Positions 12,061 to 23,462 of a stretch of 64,000 bases of DNA are shown here, in pieces. The position numbers were made by a program, and so were the translations under genes. The notes below the pieces were generated by a model that was given only the letters and a program-made list of their open reading frames with translations, did no database searches and was not told the origin of the DNA. Position 1 is the first letter of the stretch, and each line of letters starts with the position of its first letter. Location: contig CAKAKS010000034.1 in assembly GCA_916700875.1 (NCBI GenBank), forward strand, positions 11,924,195 through 11,988,194. Direction: 5' to 3'. Source of the DNA: Sebastes aleutianus (lineage: Eukaryota > Chordata > Actinopteri > Perciformes > Sebastidae).

Positions 12061-15000
12061 TCATAGGATGTGGGTGCAGTCAGAGCGGGACCCACCGTAC
12101 TGCAGGACTGTGGGGGCTCTGCCAGGGCTCTCATAGCTGACTCGGGGTCCTGAACTGGAACCACCTGAGCCGCCGCCACTGCTGCTGCTGTTGTTATTGT
12201 TGCTGATGGTGAAGGGAGGCTCTCCATCAACCTGGGACCAGGGCTGACCTGGTCTGTCTGGACGCTGGATGCGGTGAGCGTCTAGCATCTCGAGCAGCAG
12301 GTCGTACAGAGGCACTTTGTTCTTGCACTTCATGCTGTAGAGATGCTCCATGCCTTTGTTGCTGCAGGAAGTGTAAACAAAAGGGAGATAAGGAATTAGG
12401 CTGAGTTTATGAATCAGTCAGTTAATGAGAAAAGCTACAGAATTTTTTCTACATCCCTGAAAGCTCTTTTCAATTTTATAATTTGATCTGTTAATACCTT
12501 CTTCTTTTTAGCCCTTCAGTTGCTTTTTATTCAGTTATTTATTATTCAGGTTTTGCCCTACTCTCTTTGGAGGATTATCCTCCTAAGCAATTTATATTTA
12601 ATAAGGCTAGAGTTTTTCTGTATTTTTTTCCTGTCCATAAATCAACTGTGTTAGGGGGTCTCTAAATACTTTCTGACTTCTCTACCATGTCTGTATCACT
12701 TAGCACCAGGCCCATTTGTTCCTACAAAAGATGGAAATCTTTTACAAATACATGGTTTCATTTTTTTTTTTAAGTCATAATATAGTGAGTCGAAAAAAGT
12801 CATAGTATAGTATGTAAAAAAAAAAGTCATAGTATATCATGTCGAAAGAAATGTCGAAAAAACTTTAAAAAAAAGTCAGATGTATGTAAAAAAAAATCAT
12901 AGTATAATATGTCTACATTTTTTTTTAAAAGTCATAGTATAGTATGTACAAAAAAAAATAAAAAAAAGTCATGGTATAATATGTCTAAATTGTATTTAAA
13001 AAGTCATAGTATAGTATGTCGAAAAAATTCAGTCATAGTATAGTACGTCGAAAAATGTGAAAAAGTCATATTATAGTATGTAAAAAAAAATCTTAGTATA
13101 GTATGTCAAAAAAAAATTTAAAAAGTCAAAGTATATTATGTCGAAAAAAAGTAATCGTATAGTATGTTGAAAAAATTCTAAAAAGTCATATTATAGTACA
13201 GTTTGTCGAAAAAAAAGGTATAGTATACGATGTCAAAAAAATGTGAAAAAATCATAGTATAGTATGTTAAAAAAGGACATTAAAAAAGTCTTATTGTAGT
13301 ATGTCTAAAAATGACATGAAAAAAAGTCATAGTATAGTATGTCATAAAATAAATCATTAAAATGTCATAATATAGTATGTCAAAAAATGTCACAAATAGT
13401 TTATGTCATAAAAAAAGTCATTGTAGTATAGTATGTCAAAAATGCCAGAAAAGTCATAATATACTTTGTCAGAAAATTGTCAGAAAAAAGTCATAGTATA
13501 GCATGTCAGAAAGAAATGTCATAGTATGACATAAAAATGTAAAAAAAAAAAAGTCATAGTATAGTACGTCATAAAATTTTCATAAAAAAGTTATAGTAGG
13601 CCTATAGTATGTAATAAAAAAATATTTTAAAAAGTCATAGTGTATTATGTCACAAGAAATGTCTTGGTCATAAGATAGTATGTCATAAAATTGTCATAAA
13701 AATGTCATAGTGTAATATTTGATAAAAAAAAATGTATATATAAAAAAAGTCAGTATAGTAAATAAACCCTTTTAAAGCATTTATCTTTTAAGCTCCTACC
13801 ACCTCAAAGAGCCACTGCAGTTTACTGAAGCATGATTCTTAGCAGAACATGTTGAAAAGGAAAGACTTTTAATACGGTAAAAACAAAAGAGTCATTTTTA
13901 ATTTAATTTCACCTCATGTGCCTGATGTGGGAGAGCAGGAGGAGCAGCTGGGCCTGTCGTCTGGACTGCTGCTGAACCGAGCACCCTGATTGGCTGATAT
14001 GATGTATGAGAGCGTCTGTGATGGTGTCGAGCATGCTCTGCACTGCCACGGTGTCGTGGAGGGGCTCCATTGTGCCGGTGCAGAAAGAGAAGGCACCTAA
14101 CAGAGGAATATAAGCTTACTGTAAATTTGTCAAGCTAATGGACCTTTATGATCTTAAACAGAAACTTCAGTAGGAGTAATATACCTCATATCTCACTCAA
14201 CTTGCAACAGATTTAAGCTAAAAACAAAAAACAATAACTTCATAAAAGATCTGACTCACACATGCACATAAGAGCAGAGCATTAATTGCAGATGCAGTAT
14301 TGCCCACACAGCAATCAAACGTTCATCCGGCTCTAGCAGCTGTGCCAGTTGTGTCATCCCGCTGGTATTCAGTCTACTCAGTTACCCATATAGAATATCT
14401 CAATCTCCGGGACAAACAAAGCCCTCTGTGCTTCCTCATGTTGTCATGGGAACAGTTATCAGGGCATATTGAGGGCCTTTTGAGGGTACAGGCCTCTCAA
14501 GAACAGTCTGTTCGCCTAATGTGCCTGAGTAGCGTTCAGAGTTACACCTCTGTGGGTGTAATTTGGCATTGTTCAATATTTACTCTCCAGAACAAAAACG
14601 TAAACCTGCAACAAAGTGGTGTGGAATTAAAAAATTAAGCTAGAGAGCTTTTGTTTTTATTAGAGAAGTGTCTCTGCTGTCCACGGTCAGTGTTTCCAGG
14701 CATCAGTTGACGCTCGGTTTTACTGAAAATGTTTCACAAGAAGGTGACTAAAACAGCAAACACTCACACATGTGGCCTCACCAGAGTTGAGCAAGATGAT
14801 AGCTTTGAGACAGACAAACTCCTCGGGTTTGAGTTTGAGCAAGCGGAAGCGGGAAGCAGTAGCCAGCAGCATGTCAAAGATCTCAGCCATGCCTTCGACA
14901 CAGTCGCCTTCGTTCCTGGAGAGCAGAATGAAAGAAAACATGGCATGGAGGATTTTTTATTTTTTATTTTAGAGTTTTGAATTTCTCTTTTCTTTTGCAT

Positions 15001-18000
15001 TTAAAATTCTGAAAGTCACACAAAAACAGAGTCCAAGTTCTGACCTGCAGTGCACCATCAGCAGAAAAAAACTAAAACCTGACATCATCTGCGACCATTA
15101 AACTATCCAAAGAGTGGCCAGATAAACAACTAATGGACCAAATCACTGTAACGCTCCATTTGTCAGCACAGTTGAAAAGTGACGGAAAGATGGATAATAA
15201 CCAGTGCTTAGAGTGCAAGATAGACTTGGACAGCACAGAGCCAAGGGAATTTGTCAACCTTGACCTACAGCATTTTAGTCATCATGTCCATTTGGTGAGG
15301 ACACTCATACGGGGACCAGGTTTTAGAGATAATACACTGTAATACACTTTGGAATCAAATAGGACCATCAGACACATCAGAGTAAAAGCTCTGTCTCTCT
15401 GTCTCTGCCTGCATGCCTCCTTCATTCCTCTGTCTGTCTGCATGCCTCCCTCATCCCTCTCTCTGTCTCCACCTCCCTCTCTTTCTAGATAGATACTGTG
15501 GTGAGTCCAGCTTGTTTACTTTGAACACGGGGGGAAATGGAGGGAACAGGCTGTGCCTGCAAAGCAGAAATCCATGTCTGCATCTCTATTTTGTTTGTCC
15601 TCTCTGTTCATCATTTAGCTCCCTCTCTTCCGCCTCCTCTCCCTCCATCGTTCTTCCTTTTCCATCATTCCTTGCATTGAGTCTTTGATTAAATCTCTGT
15701 CCTGGTTGCCGGCTCAGCACTGTAATGATGAGGGGGTATTTCAGGTGAGAGAGAAGCTGCTCTCCTCTCCGTGGGGGGCATGTAATTAGTCTTTCAATCT
15801 ACGGCGGGCGTGTTGGAGTGGCACAATGGCTGGCAAGGTGTGAAATGGGAAATCTACAATGCTGATGTGTCGCTCTTAAGACCTGTGTGAGAGTGAGAGA
15901 TTGAGAAATAGGGAGGAAAAGCAGGTGACAGCGAGATGAAAAAGTAGATGCATGTCACAGAGACGTTAGGCGAGTATTCCTGGCAACCTGTCCAGTATGA
16001 GGTCCTGTGCGAAGATGAGTTTGCCGGGGCAGTGGATGGACCTCCAGATGAGTCCGATCATCAGCACCTCCAGCCATGAGCTCTCCAGCAGCTGCACCTG
16101 GTCATGGAGGCCCAGCTGCAGGAAACCTAGAAAAACACACACATACGAAGTGAAATCTAACAAGCATTTTTGTGAAAGGACCAATGTGATCCACGCCCAG
16201 AGTAGATTTAGCATGGTTAAATGTTTTCTGTGCACCTTCATCCCACTCATAACAATAGAAACATGCATGCCCTTGTTTCCTGGCAGGGAATGGCTACTTA
16301 AATGAAACCATCTGTAATCTCTCTGCTGTCTTACGAAGCCTTATCGCTGGCACTCAGCTGTCTCAATTCATATGTAATTACAGCCAATTCACTCCCATTG
16401 TCCCCCTCTGTAACCTGTTTGGGACCCCTTGCAATTAAAACTGTGTGCCTTTGGGCTTTTAGTGACGCACAAGGTTGTAATACCTCAAAATCAGGATTTA
16501 CTCACTTAGGGAGCTTGTTGGTGTGTGTGTGTGCGTGAGTGTGTGTGCATGCATGCAAAAGGGTGATGTGTCCCATACTGCGTTTAGGCTCTATGGGGTG
16601 CCAGCAGATTGGCCAAACAATCCTCTCAAAGGTGATGACTGTAATAACCATCGCTGTAATGGCTCTGTGTGTGTCCATGTGTGCCTCCACTGTAAAAGGT
16701 CTCCCATCACCTCGCTGTTGCCTAAGCAGTCAAATAGATCAACAATCAAGGGCCACAACCTCTGTCACACAGTACAACTGTACATTTGAATGTTTCAGAA
16801 AGATAGTGGGTCTCATCCACCAACTGAGAAAAACAAGAATTTTCTTCTTGAAACCCATTTATGACATTCTGTTATTTTCTTATTTGGGATTTGTTCTGGG
16901 ATTTGGTAAGAACAAAATCTACATACACTCAAGAGCACACTTACAACCATTTGAGAGCTGACATGTCTATGCAAAATAATTGCTTATTGGGTTTTCTTCA
17001 AATCTACAGTTGTATAATATAGGATTTAAATCACAATAATAGTTATCATTTATGCATCATTGTCTTTTAAATTAAACACTGCACTAACACTTAAACACTT
17101 AACAAGTAATAGCATCCCATGCATCTTTTTTGTGTTATTTTATATCCACGACCATAGACTGTATATAAAAATCGACAACATGACTGCTCCCCAAAAGGGA
17201 AGCCAAAACATCTGGATCGCCCCCTGGTGGCTAGTTGCAGTATAGGTCATAAATCCCTCCCCCTCCATGTTAGCGGATGGGACATGAGCAGAACTAAAAA
17301 GTCAAAGTACACATTCAAATACTTTTTTCCCAAAGATGATTTCTATCATTTTAGGTAGTTTTTATCGCGCTGATTTATGTTCAAGTGTTAATTTTTCTGA
17401 TAAGTTTGGTTTTAATTAGTTATTTGATGCTATAAAAAGGGAGTGAGATGTCATGATTCGCAGCTGTGAGTCTCTTTCGCTGACAAACTGCAGCCGTGCT
17501 CGGCTCGCGATTGTTTGGGCAGGTGACCTCGATACTGTGGCTCCACCGCCCGATCGCTACTGCGCAGACTCTGGCTCCAAATGACATCAAAATCTCAAAA
17601 TGACGGCTCCAGTATCCCGGATATTTTGGCTTCACTTCTGTACAGTGAGAGAAAGTGGAGACACGTTGTCCATCTTTATAAACAGTCTCTCTATGTCCAC
17701 TACTGATGCTACTAAATATGACCGCTCATTTGGCGTTCACTTCCTGCAGAAGTACCTCCACTTCAGAACTATTGAAGTATTTTTTTTTACGTTTGGAGTC
17801 CGGTGCTCCACCCTTCGTTCGGGTGTTTAATTTCCGTGTGTGCACACGGCCCTGCAGTCTCATTTCCTTTTAAGACGATTGGCAGGGCGTTTACTTATGC
17901 TGATTACAATCAACTGGCACAGACCTTCAATTTACGAGGACAATGGGATTCATCAGTATAATAACACAGGTATGAACAATTCTGTGGTTAAGGAACATGT

Positions 18001-21000
18001 CATGAATGTGACGTAGACTTTTCTAAGGACCTTCCTCAAAAACAAATTTGGAAAAAAAGAGGCCCACTCTTTCCAAGCTATTGAAAATATGTCCCAATTT
18101 GGACATTGTCATGTCATGGTGCTCCAGCAGAGCTGACTCACATGTTTTGTACCGAGCAAAAGAATTTTATTAAACTGGAAGTCCTAGCTCAAAGACCTGA
18201 TGATGTCAATGAGCATTGAGAACATATAGTTTGTGCTGAGAGGCTGTAATTTCACCTGGAATCCTACGATCCAAGACTTTTATAATCTTAATAGTCTTCC
18301 TGTGACTTAGTTTGTCAGTAGTTATTTGTTGTGTCTTCAGTAACTGTATGACTATATTATTTAATGGGCAATTTTTTTTAAATTATTTTGTGGATAGCAA
18401 CAGACAGCAGTGTCTCTGGAGGGTAGGAGGGCTTGTGGTAGTGGGACAAAGAGGCCTGTTAAATAAAATACATACTGTATATCATTAATGTTTTTTCTGG
18501 ATTCAATATAACTTTGAGTTTGTTCAATAAACATATTTTTTTTAAATAATTAATTAATAAATTGACTGAGAAAATATCACATGCATGAAAGCAAATGAGT
18601 TTCACCATCTACATAGAAGTTGCTGCTATTCTGACCGGTCAACACGACATTACAACAAGCCTGACATACAGAAGTCAGACTTTAACAAAAACATTTTTAT
18701 TGCTGATTATTTGACTTCATGCATTCAGTTTTAGGGCAGTTGTACAAGATTGTCTTTTTCCCACAACACTCAGACATAATCTGTTAGACATTATTTCTTA
18801 CAAGTTATTTGCTCTAATGTAAAAACGTGGTTTGGAAAGGATAGTTCGTTCATTTTGGACAACGATAAAAGGTGCATAACAAACTGCATTAATTCCCTAC
18901 AGACCACATTACAGACAGGATATGTTTGATATTAATGGCCCATGAATGTCAACAGACTTCTGGTAAGTCTCAAGAGAGTCTTAATAATTCCAGTTAGTTG
19001 TAGGCTTTTGTTCCAAAACAGAGTTAAGGCCAGAATATGAATATGAAATCCAAAGCTCAACATCTGGTAAAGTAACTGTCTCTAATCTGTCACTCTGTCA
19101 ACAGCTGTTTGTTGTCAGTCTGTTACAGTAACTTTGTATTAGGGTGAGCAGAATCTTTTAATTTACATGGTTGTAATCTTTAAAAATAATTATCCTGAAA
19201 AATGGGTCTGAAAATACACTGCCTTATAAAGTCAATATAAGAGGGGTTTGTACCGCTGAAAAATAATTAAGGGCGCTTTCACAAGCAATAGTCTGTTTGA
19301 CTAGTCCAAATCACAGTGAAATTGATCATTTTGGTTCGTTTTCTACTTAGACTAGTTCGGTTTAAAGTGGACCAAAATAATTTGCTGAGGGGCGTGTACA
19401 AAGAGCAAATTTGTCTTTTCTGTCTCGAGAGCTGCCACTACTATGCAGGGAATCGCCGACTTAGATATATTGCCGTCAAAGTGTTTTCACTTTGACTCGG
19501 CACTGATCTACAGTACACATGAATCCCTTCTCCTGCGGTTTATTTCGAACCACTTTTTAAACGTCACTATTTTTGTGGACTTTATTTAGCTCATTCTGTA
19601 TGTTCTCTTCGGCCCACATGTCAAGCAAACATCAGACTTCTGCAGAAGTCCAGGTCAGACCTCTCCCACTCATGTTAACCTGTCGTTTCCCTGTGTCCAT
19701 CTCATCAAGTGCCCGCACAGGCAGCCTGCGTTTTGGTCCGACCACCTTTCAAAAGTGGTCTCGGACCGGTTGTTTTGGTCCGCACCGAAGTACAATTACT
19801 GCTTTCACAACTGCCCAAACGAACCGTACCAGAGTTTGATTAAAATGGACTAAATGTTGGTTTGTGAGTGCCCTTTGAGTATTTAATGGTGGTCTGACTA
19901 CCTACTAGCCACTCTAAGCAGTACCTGGAAGCTTCTTGGCCCAGGCAATCATGTGGACCAGCTCCTTATCGGCCATGCTGGTGAGCAGGGTCATCATGGT
20001 GACCTCGGTGTAGGGTCGGCTCAGCTTCTGACGAGAGCAAAGTATTGGGGGCTCAGCACATTGGAGCAGAAGGAGCACCTGGGGAAGTAGCAGAGATACA
20101 GAAAAAAATCAAACCAGAAAAATATAATGGATGATAGATAATTGATGGATTGATGTTTCTACATGAATAAGCACCTGGTCAGGAGGCATGCCAGCCAGCA
20201 ATGATTTTCCTCCTCCACCACAAGCACTGCTGCGTTTCCTCCCATCCTGGGGGGGCACTGTCCTGTGCTCCTGGTCCTTAGAGGCCTTGTCTCTGTAATT
20301 GGTTCCAGTCCGTCGTTTGTCACGCCGCAAAACACCCCCGCGGTCCTTGCGCACACCTTAAACACACAGCAGGGTTTTAATACAAAATAACATGCAGATA
20401 CACAGAAAAAAAACATAAACACACATAAACCCATCAGGCTTTTTTCTCGACCACGCTCACACGACTTAATATCCTGTTTTTACCACAAAGTCCAGCAGTA
20501 CAGATTATATGGATGCCTGTGTAATTCAAGAAATATGAAAACAAAATAAGGGTGTGTTTTAATCAGTAGTTGTACTCCTTAAGAGGAAATCACTTCAAGG
20601 TCATGTTAAAGTTAGACGCAAGCTTATCTTGCATCCACCAGCTCTCTCATATTTGTGCAGATCCTCTTGACAACAAGCCATGGTTGATAAATGGCAATAG
20701 TTTTGAAATTTGTTAAGAATTGGGCAACCAAATTATCTTATTTTGATGACATAAAAACAATATACAGAAAAGCTAAATTGTGAAAAAACAAATCATCAGA
20801 GTTATTAAACAATTTAAAAGTTAAAACAACAGGACAACCAACCATAACACAACTGAATTTAGTAATAGACAGCAAATATCAAAAAAGAACATTATGTAAA
20901 ATAAATAAGGGATTGGTCTTGTAGGTGGTGTTTCTACCCACCTCCTTTCATCATGCCAACTTCGTAACACTTCCTAAGACGGCAAGCCTGGCAGCTCTTC

Positions 21001-23462
21001 CTCCGATTCCTGTCAATAGTACACTGATTGGTTGCTGGGCACATATAGTCATTGTGACCTGAAATGGAAGAAAATCTATTACTTCAAACCCCCCACTCCA
21101 GTGTTCAGTTCAGATTTATGTTATTTAGTAGCCAGGAACACTCTATTCCTTTTTTAAATGGATCTGAGATGGAGAAAATTAAAACATGGCGTCTTGGCCC
21201 TGTCATTGCCATGGAGACTATTGGTTTCTTTATGACCAGTCTTCCGTTTTAAGACTTATCAATATACCGAAGCATCATATCACAAACATTACTGAGCCAC
21301 TAAAAGGAGATGACGTTTTTATCTGCACACAGAGTCAGCAGTACATGGAGGTTGTACACCATGTTGTACGAAAGACATGAGACGCAAACAGAGAGGAAAT
21401 GGTTAAAACATGTGACTGAAAATAAAAACAAACGTGAAATTTAAATTCTACTCCCTTAACTTAAAATCTCTGTTTCACAACGTCACAATTTATGACATAT
21501 TTTCCCTCTTTTTCTCCTTTACCAAGCTCCAGTTTGACTGCTTATTTCCCTGTTGAGGTTACAGACAGTTCACTTCAGAGCCATGAGCCTGATAAGCAGC
21601 TGGCGCACTAAATCAACATCCTTAAACATTCAAACTTTCATTTTCTCTGTTGTGGATGTTTTTTAGATTCCCAGATGTGCCTGATTAAACCACACTAAAT
21701 TGTCATTTGTTGACAGACAGCAAAACTATTTTTTATGGGACACAGTGCTCCATTTATGAAGTTGATATTGTACTGTTAATTACAGATAGAGTAAAAAAAA
21801 TGTATTTAAGTCTGATCATTTCTTAGACATGATATATCACAAACAGGTGACATTTGAGAATTACATCCATTAGATTACCTACCCTGGATGCTCCTCTTAA
21901 AGAAGGCCTTGCAGCCCTCACAGGACCACACCCCATAGTGGTACCCAGAGGCATAGTCACTGCACACGGCACAGAAACGCGTCTCTTTGGCCATCTCAAA
22001 CCCCCCGGCCCCGGCTACAGCCCCTGACTCCCCCACACTGTATGACTTGTCGCTGGTGCCGCACTGGTCCTCTCTGGAAACGGACTGCTGACTGGATGGG
22101 ATACTGGACCTGCCACAGGACGTGGATTTCAGCTCAGTTAAATTATCTCATAAATCTTCATAAAAATAATGACAGATGAAATAATAGATACGATAGCTTT
22201 CTTGCCATAAAATAAAGCTGGACATTTTGTCAAAAATTGCTCAATAAATGTCTTTTATCATAAAAAGTTAGAGCCGGTAACTACTTATTTACAATTCTAA
22301 CATTTACCACACCAACTTTAATTTGACAGTGGCAGAGACAAAAGCAGAGCACTTTTTTCCACCTGAGTTAGGAAGCCATCTGTACGTGTGCTTCTGTTGT
22401 TCTTACGTATTGTTCCTACCTCAAGGTCTTTGACAAAGTCCTTAATCTCTGGAATTAGAAACCAGGGCAAAGCTTGATCCTTTCTATGGAGATAGTGTCA
22501 ATGTTTTGTATAAAGCAAAAGATCAAAAAAACAATGCAGTTATATAATTATGTTTTGTTTTTAACTGCATTGTTAGGACTGTACTGAATGCCATAATATG
22601 TGAGTGAAAGATATTAAATCTAGTTATGTGGCAAAATGCCACACAACCACTCAATAGGAAACTGAATTATTATGAACAAGATTAAACAAAATGAGAATTT
22701 ATTTCTTCATGGATATTATTCTTTAACTTTGTATTCACATTATAATGGAGTAGGCAAAAAAACACACAGGAGAGACAAATCTGACTCTGATGTCTATTGA
22801 TTTTTTGATTGCACTTCACCTTTCAGTTAAATAATCACTAAAGCACAACTGACCAAACAATCACATTCAAGCAGAGGTAATGGACAACAATCCAGCAACT
22901 TCACTTAATGGTTCAGCAGTGATTCACACTTGTTGATGCGGAGTCTATAAAAATAACTTTTTTCCAAGCACACAACAAACACTTTTTCTCCACTCTGGTA
23001 ATAAAGAGAAATTGTATTATCTCACCTGTAGACGGGTGTTGAGGTGGTTTCCAAATAGTGGTGGCTGGGTGGGTGCATAAAGGGGCTGAGTCGGGGGCTG
23101 GAGGGCACGAACACAAGAGGACTGCTAGGCCCACTACCCAGGGACTGAAGGCTGCCACCTGAGGGTGGTCCGTGGGAGTCCAGAGGAGCAGAGTAGTAGC
23201 CAGCGGTGGAGTGGCTGTAAAGAGGAGTCGGGGCAGGGGTGGGGGCGGCATAGTCGTATGTCCCTTCCAGGAAGTCCACAGTGGCTACCCCTCCGGACCC
23301 CCGGCTCTCTTCGGGGTACATGTCACTGAAGGGGGCACGCGGTGGAGGCGAGGGACGTTGCGAGGAGAGGGTCTCCAGTTCTGAGAAGGCTGGGCTGATC
23401 CTGGGTCTGAGTGCTGGTCCACAAGGCTGCTTGCTCTGCGTCAGGCTCTGCCTGAGCAACAT
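12061..23462 (-). CDS. esr1: Estrogen receptor alpha (nuclear receptor NR3A1)
   Basis: This is a ligand-activated transcription factor that binds estradiol and estrogen response elements in the nucleus. Nine coding exons on the minus strand, in transcript order: 23026-23462, 21883-22109, 20942-21058, 20175-20356, 19925-20078, 15988-16126, 14782-14915, 13913-14096 and 12061-12361. All phases agree, giving 624 residues. The A/B domain is residues 1 to about 190. The DNA-binding domain starts at about 192 with CAVCSDYASGYHYGVWSCEG, with P-box CEGCKA and then PATNQ. A basic hinge follows, then the ligand-binding domain with Glu in ADKELVHM, Arg in GLIWRS and His in LSHIRHM (known steroid contacts) and helix 12 LYDLLLEML. 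The F domain is Asn/Ser/Gly-rich and ends DCTHIL. The residues match fish Esr1, and the SYNE1 and ARMT1 neighbours exclude esr2. Two starts are possible: ATG at 23462 (long form) and MYPEESRG at 23321 (short form, 577 residues). Confidence 0.97.
12764..13762 (-). repeat. AT-rich minisatellite block 3, inverted, in the last esr1 intron
   Basis: About 1 kb of units read gtcatagtatagtatgtcgaaaaa, the reverse complement of the core in blocks 1 and 2. The block lies inside the intron between esr1 coding exons 8 and 9. In esr1 transcript sense it therefore has the same orientation that block 1 has in syne1 transcript sense. Confidence 0.9.
16516..16550. repeat. (TG)n-rich microsatellite in esr1 intron
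   Basis: An interrupted GT/TG tract (gtgtgtgtgtgcgtgagtgtgtgtg). No function is inferred. Confidence 0.8.
17151..17697. mobile_element. Non-autonomous DNA transposon (MITE-like) in esr1 intron
   Basis: The left end reads agactgtatataaaaatcg and the right end is its imperfect inverse (atctttataaacagtctct). The inverted similarity continues inward through gaagccaaaacatct / ttttggcttcactt. About 545 bp, no transposase. It resembles a repeat widespread in percomorph fish; the family name is not assigned. Confidence 0.7.
19269..19877. mobile_element. Non-autonomous DNA transposon (MITE-like) in esr1 intron
   Basis: The ends are inverted copies: aagggcgctttcacaa on the left and ttgtgagtgccctttg on the right, with further inward inverted similarity (gtttgactagtcca / tggactaaatgtt). 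About 610 bp, no intact coding capacity. It sits just before esr1 exon 19925-20078. Confidence 0.65.
20942..22109 (-). other. esr1: esr1 exons encoding the two zinc fingers of the DNA-binding domain
   Basis: Exon 21883-22109 ends the A/B region and encodes the first Cys4 finger with P-box CEGCKAFFKRSIQG. Exon 20942-21058 (117 nt, phase 1-1) encodes the second finger, from HNDYMCPATNQCTIDRNRRK to CYEVGMMKGG. All eight zinc-ligand cysteines are present. The intron between the fingers falls at the conserved Gly codon after SIQ, as in vertebrate steroid receptor genes. Confidence 0.97.

Noticed and set aside
12061..23462. Identity as esr2 or an estrogen-related receptor
   Set aside because: The F domain ending, A/B domain and conserved SYNE1/ARMT1 neighbours fit esr1.
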